DNA of 64,000 bases from JAEUJM01 sp044221555 (GTDB lineage Bacteria; Actinomycetota; Acidimicrobiia; Acidimicrobiales; DATDAH01): contig JBGAOY010000001.1 in the NCBI GenBank assembly GCA_044221555.1, positions 620,001 to 684,000 of the forward strand. Direction: 5' to 3'. The notes under the pieces were generated by a model. That model did no database searches. It saw only the letters and a list, made by a program, of their open reading frames with translations, and had not been told where the DNA came from. The position numbers were made by a program, and so were the translations under genes. Of the stretch, positions 61,865 through 64,000 are shown piece by piece. The stretch's first letter is position 1. Every line of letters starts with the position of its first letter.

Positions 61865-63816
61865 CGGGCACCTGCGGGGGTGGGCCTCGTGACCAGGGTC
61901 ACCGGCACCTCGTGACCGCGGGTCAGGTCCTGGCCGGTGCCCTGGCTGCCGCCGGCCGGCGGGGTGGCGGACGCCACGATGTGCTCGATGCCGTAGCCGG
62001 TGCAGGCGCCGCAGTCGTAGCAGGGCGTCCAGCGGCAGTCCTCGAGACCGACCTCGTCCAGCGCGTCGCGCCAGTCCTGCCACAGGAAGTCCTTGTGCAG
62101 TCCCGCGGACAGGTGATCCCACGGCAACGTCTCGTCCTCGGTGCGGTGCCGGTGCACGTAGTCGTCCACGGACAGGCCGTGGGCGTCCATGGCATCGAGC
62201 CAGCGCTGGTGGTCGAAGTGCTCCGACCACTCCTGGAACGTGCCGCCGGCTCGCCACACCGCTTCGATGACCGGCGCGAGGCGGCGGTCACCCCGACTCA
62301 TCACGCCCTCGATCAGCGTGGCCCGAGGGTCGTGCCACTTGAGCTGAACGCCCCGCTCGTGTCGCAACGCGTCACGGAGCAGGTTCACCTTGCGGGTGAG
62401 CTCCTCGACGGTGTTCTGGCCGAACCACTGGAACGGGGTGAAGGACTTGGGCACGAAGCCACCCACCGAGATCGTGATCGACGCGCCCTTGTGGTGGTAC
62501 TGGCGGCCGATCTCGATGCAGCGCCTGGCCAACTCGGCGATGCCCAAGGTGTCCTCGTCGGTCTCGCTGGGCAGGCCGATCAGGAAGTACAGCTTCATGC
62601 GCCGCCAGCCCTGCGAGTAGGCCGAGGCGACGGCCTCGTACAGGTCCTCTTCGCGGATCAGCTTGTTGATGATCTGGCGCATGCGCCACGTGCCCGCCTC
62701 GGGGGCGAAGGTGAGGCCGGTGCGGCGGGCGTTCTGGAGCTCGGCGGCGATGCCGACGGTGAAGGCGTCGACGCGCAGGCTCGGGAGCGACACCGAGACC
62801 TGGCCGCAGTTCATCGGGTCCCGCACGGTGTCGGCCACCACCTGTTCTATGCCGCTGAAGTCGGCGGTGGACAGCGAGGTGAGGGCGACCTCGTCGTAGC
62901 CGGTGCGGCGCAAGCCGTCCCGGACCATGGTGCGGACCTGCTCGGCCGGCCGCTCCCGGACGGGGCGGGTGATCATGCCGGCCTGGCAGAACCGGCAGCC
63001 GCGGGTGCATCCACGGAAGACCTCGACGTTGAGGCGGTCGTGGACCACCTCGGTGAGCGGCACGAGCTGCGTCTTGGGATAGGGCCACTCGCCCAGGTCG
63101 GCGATGGTGCGCTTCTCGACCGTGTCGGGCACGTCGGCGTACCGGGGGGCGGTGGCGACGAGGCGACCGTCCCCGTCGTAGGTGGCCTCGTAGAGCGACG
63201 GGACGTACACGCCGGCCAGTGCCCCGAGGCGCCGCAGGACCGCCTCGCGACCCGCGCCCTCGGCGCGTGCGGCGGCGACCACCTCGGTGATCTCACCCAC
63301 CACCTCCTCGCCGTCACCCAGCACCACGAGGTCGACGAAGTCGGCGATCGGCTCGGGGTTGTACGTGCAGTGACCACCGACCACCACCAGGGGGTGCTCG
63401 TCGGTGCGGTCGGCACTGCGCACCGGGACCCGGGCCAGGTCGAGGCAATTGAGCAGGTTCGTGTAGACCAACTCGGCCGAGAGGTTGAACGCGATCAGGT
63501 CGAACTCGCCCGCCGGCCGGTGGGTCTCGAGCGAGAAGAGCGGCAGGTCGTGCTCCCGCAGCAGGGCTTCGAGGTCGGTCCAGGGCGCGTAGGACCGCTC
63601 GGCCGCGGCATCGGGCCGTTCATCGAGGATCTCGTAGAGGATCTGGAGGCCTTGGTTGGGCAAACCGATCTCGTAGGTGTCCGGGTACACGAGAAGCCAG
63701 GCCACCCGCCCCGGGCCGTGCTCGGGAACTCGGGCACCGTCCTCACACCCGATGTAGCGAGCCGGCTTCTGCACCCGGCCCAGGAGCGGTTCGAGCTCGG
63801 GCCAGACTGTTGACAT
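61861..63816 (-). CDS. B12-binding-type radical SAM protein (TIGR03960-like)
   Basis: 651 residues from the ATG at 63816. The N-terminal Rossmann-like B12-binding domain (LVYPDTYEIGLPNQGLQILY) is followed by the radical SAM core, with the 4Fe-4S triad CTRGCRFCQAG near residue 270, and GLTFAPEAGTWRMRQIINKL. The C-terminus has another Cys-rich motif (TPCYDCGACTGYGIEH), perhaps for a second cluster. The reaction is unknown. An upstream start at 63888 lies in repeat DNA and is rejected. It heads the rne-rplU-rpmA series. Confidence 0.88.
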   Translation of the reverse strand: MSTVWPELEPLLGRVQKPARYIGCEDGARVPEHGPGRVAWLLVYPDTYEIGLPNQGLQILYEILDERPDAAAERSYAPWTDLEALLREHDLPLFSLETHRPAGEFDLIAFNLSAELVYTNLLNCLDLARVPVRSADRTDEHPLVVVGGHCTYNPEPIADFVDLVVLGDGEEVVGEITEVVAAARAEGAGREAVLRRLGALAGVYVPSLYEATYDGDGRLVATAPRYADVPDTVEKRTIADLGEWPYPKTQLVPLTEVVHDRLNVEVFRGCTRGCRFCQAGMITRPVRERPAEQVRTMVRDGLRRTGYDEVALTSLSTADFSGIEQVVADTVRDPMNCGQVSVSLPSLRVDAFTVGIAAELQNARRTGLTFAPEAGTWRMRQIINKLIREEDLYEAVASAYSQGWRRMKLYFLIGLPSETDEDTLGIAELARRCIEIGRQYHHKGASITISVGGFVPKSFTPFQWFGQNTVEELTRKVNLLRDALRHERGVQLKWHDPRATLIEGVMSRGDRRLAPVIEAVWRAGGTFQEWSEHFDHQRWLDAMDAHGLSVDDYVHRHRTEDETLPWDHLSAGLHKDFLWQDWRDALDEVGLEDCRWTPCYDCGACTGYGIEHIVASATPPAGGSQGTGQDLTRGHEVPVTLVTRPTPAGAR

Positions 63817-63845
63817 GTTGGCCGGGAGTGTACCTGCAGTTTGGC

Positions 63846-63915
63846 TCCTCCTTCGTCGGAGCGGCTTCGCCATCCGGTTCGGCGGCACTGCTGCTCCGCT
63901 CCGCTTCGCAACCTC
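63846..63915. repeat. Dispersed 70-bp intergenic repeat, copy near the right edge
   Basis: Aligns without gaps with 624-693 (about four fifths identical). Its start GCTCC-TCCTTCGTC-GGAGC could form a small hairpin. It lies upstream of the radical SAM gene. Confidence 0.6.
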
Positions 63916-63934
63916 GGGGCCCGTGAGCCGCTCC

Positions 63935-63989
63935 GGCGAGTGAGGGACGAGCGAGCCATGATGATGCGATGAGGCGTCAGCCGAAGAGC
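63935..63989 (+). repeat. Dispersed 55-bp repeat, copy D
   Basis: Matches copy A (33248-33302) at 52 of 55 positions. The frame MRRQPKS from its ATG meets TAA directly after the repeat, so unlike copy A it does not lead into a long gene here. The last 11 bp of the window (TAAGTAAAACG) are A+T-rich for this genome. Confidence 0.75.
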
Positions 63990-64000
63990 TAAGTAAAACG

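Overview
The window is high-GC, densely packed DNA that reads as an actinomycete chromosome. Pointers are a class II DAHP synthase, an F420-type luciferase-like oxidoreductase, a PaaX-family regulator, a FolP2-like paralogue, an iron-sulfur APS reductase, a group 2 sigma factor and many GTG starts. The mix of fused branched-chain amino-acid transport genes and TadE/TadG genes makes me lean to Acidimicrobiia, but this is inference without a marker-gene tree.

A conserved minus-strand housekeeping series runs through the window from right to left: radical SAM protein, its DUF2344 partner, rne, rplU, rpmA, obgE, proB, proA, nadD, an LCP/LytR-type gene, rsfS, leuS, comEA, comEC, holA, rpsT (plus strand) and lepA. 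In many Gram-positive bacteria long parts of this series lie close together. Here it is split by accessory blocks: TadG/TadE/TadE and dgt (53.5-57.7 kb) between rpmA and obgE; an AAA+, binding-protein, VWA, MurJ and PspA cluster (43.3-51.1 kb) between proB and proA; and 17 kb of regulatory, sulfur and carbohydrate genes (25-42 kb) between proA and nadD.

From left to right: 1-6.8 kb holds translation and DNA-uptake genes (lepA, rpsT, holA, folP2-like, comEC, comEA, thioredoxin). 7-16 kb has a phosphotransferase, a PAC2 protein and a compact branched-chain-type ABC system whose parts are fused (LivH-LivM, and MFS-LivF-LivG). 16-22.3 kb has a LLM oxidoreductase, VapBC, leuS, tRNA-Ala(GGC), an aldo/keto reductase without a standard start codon and a PhyH-type dioxygenase. 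22.4-27.2 kb has rsfS, LCP/LytR, nadD and a Wzz-like/membrane-glycosyltransferase-like fusion, divergent from a sigma factor. 28-32.3 kb has DAHP synthase and a sulfite reductase/APS reductase pair. 32.3-41.5 kb has PaaX, a GH15 hydrolase, a SpoIIE phosphatase, a MoxR/VWA pair, a 2TM-anchored nucleotide cyclase and an HNH protein. 41.9-53.5 kb has proA, the AAA/VWA/MurJ/PspA cluster, proB and obgE. 53.5-64 kb has the Tad genes, dgt, rpmA, rplU, rne and the radical SAM pair.

The most unusual signals are not protein families. (1) Three tandem 65-bp units, each a 22-codon mini-ORF whose stop overlaps the next start, precede the AAA+ gene, and a recognisably homologous leader with identical spacing precedes leuS. 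(2) Two roughly 100-bp hairpins with compensatory base changes bracket rplU-rpmA. (3) A 55-bp dispersed repeat supplies the start codons of a GH15 and a cyclase gene. (4) The operons contain several unusual gene fusions. All functional statements are from reading the sequence; no database search was run.
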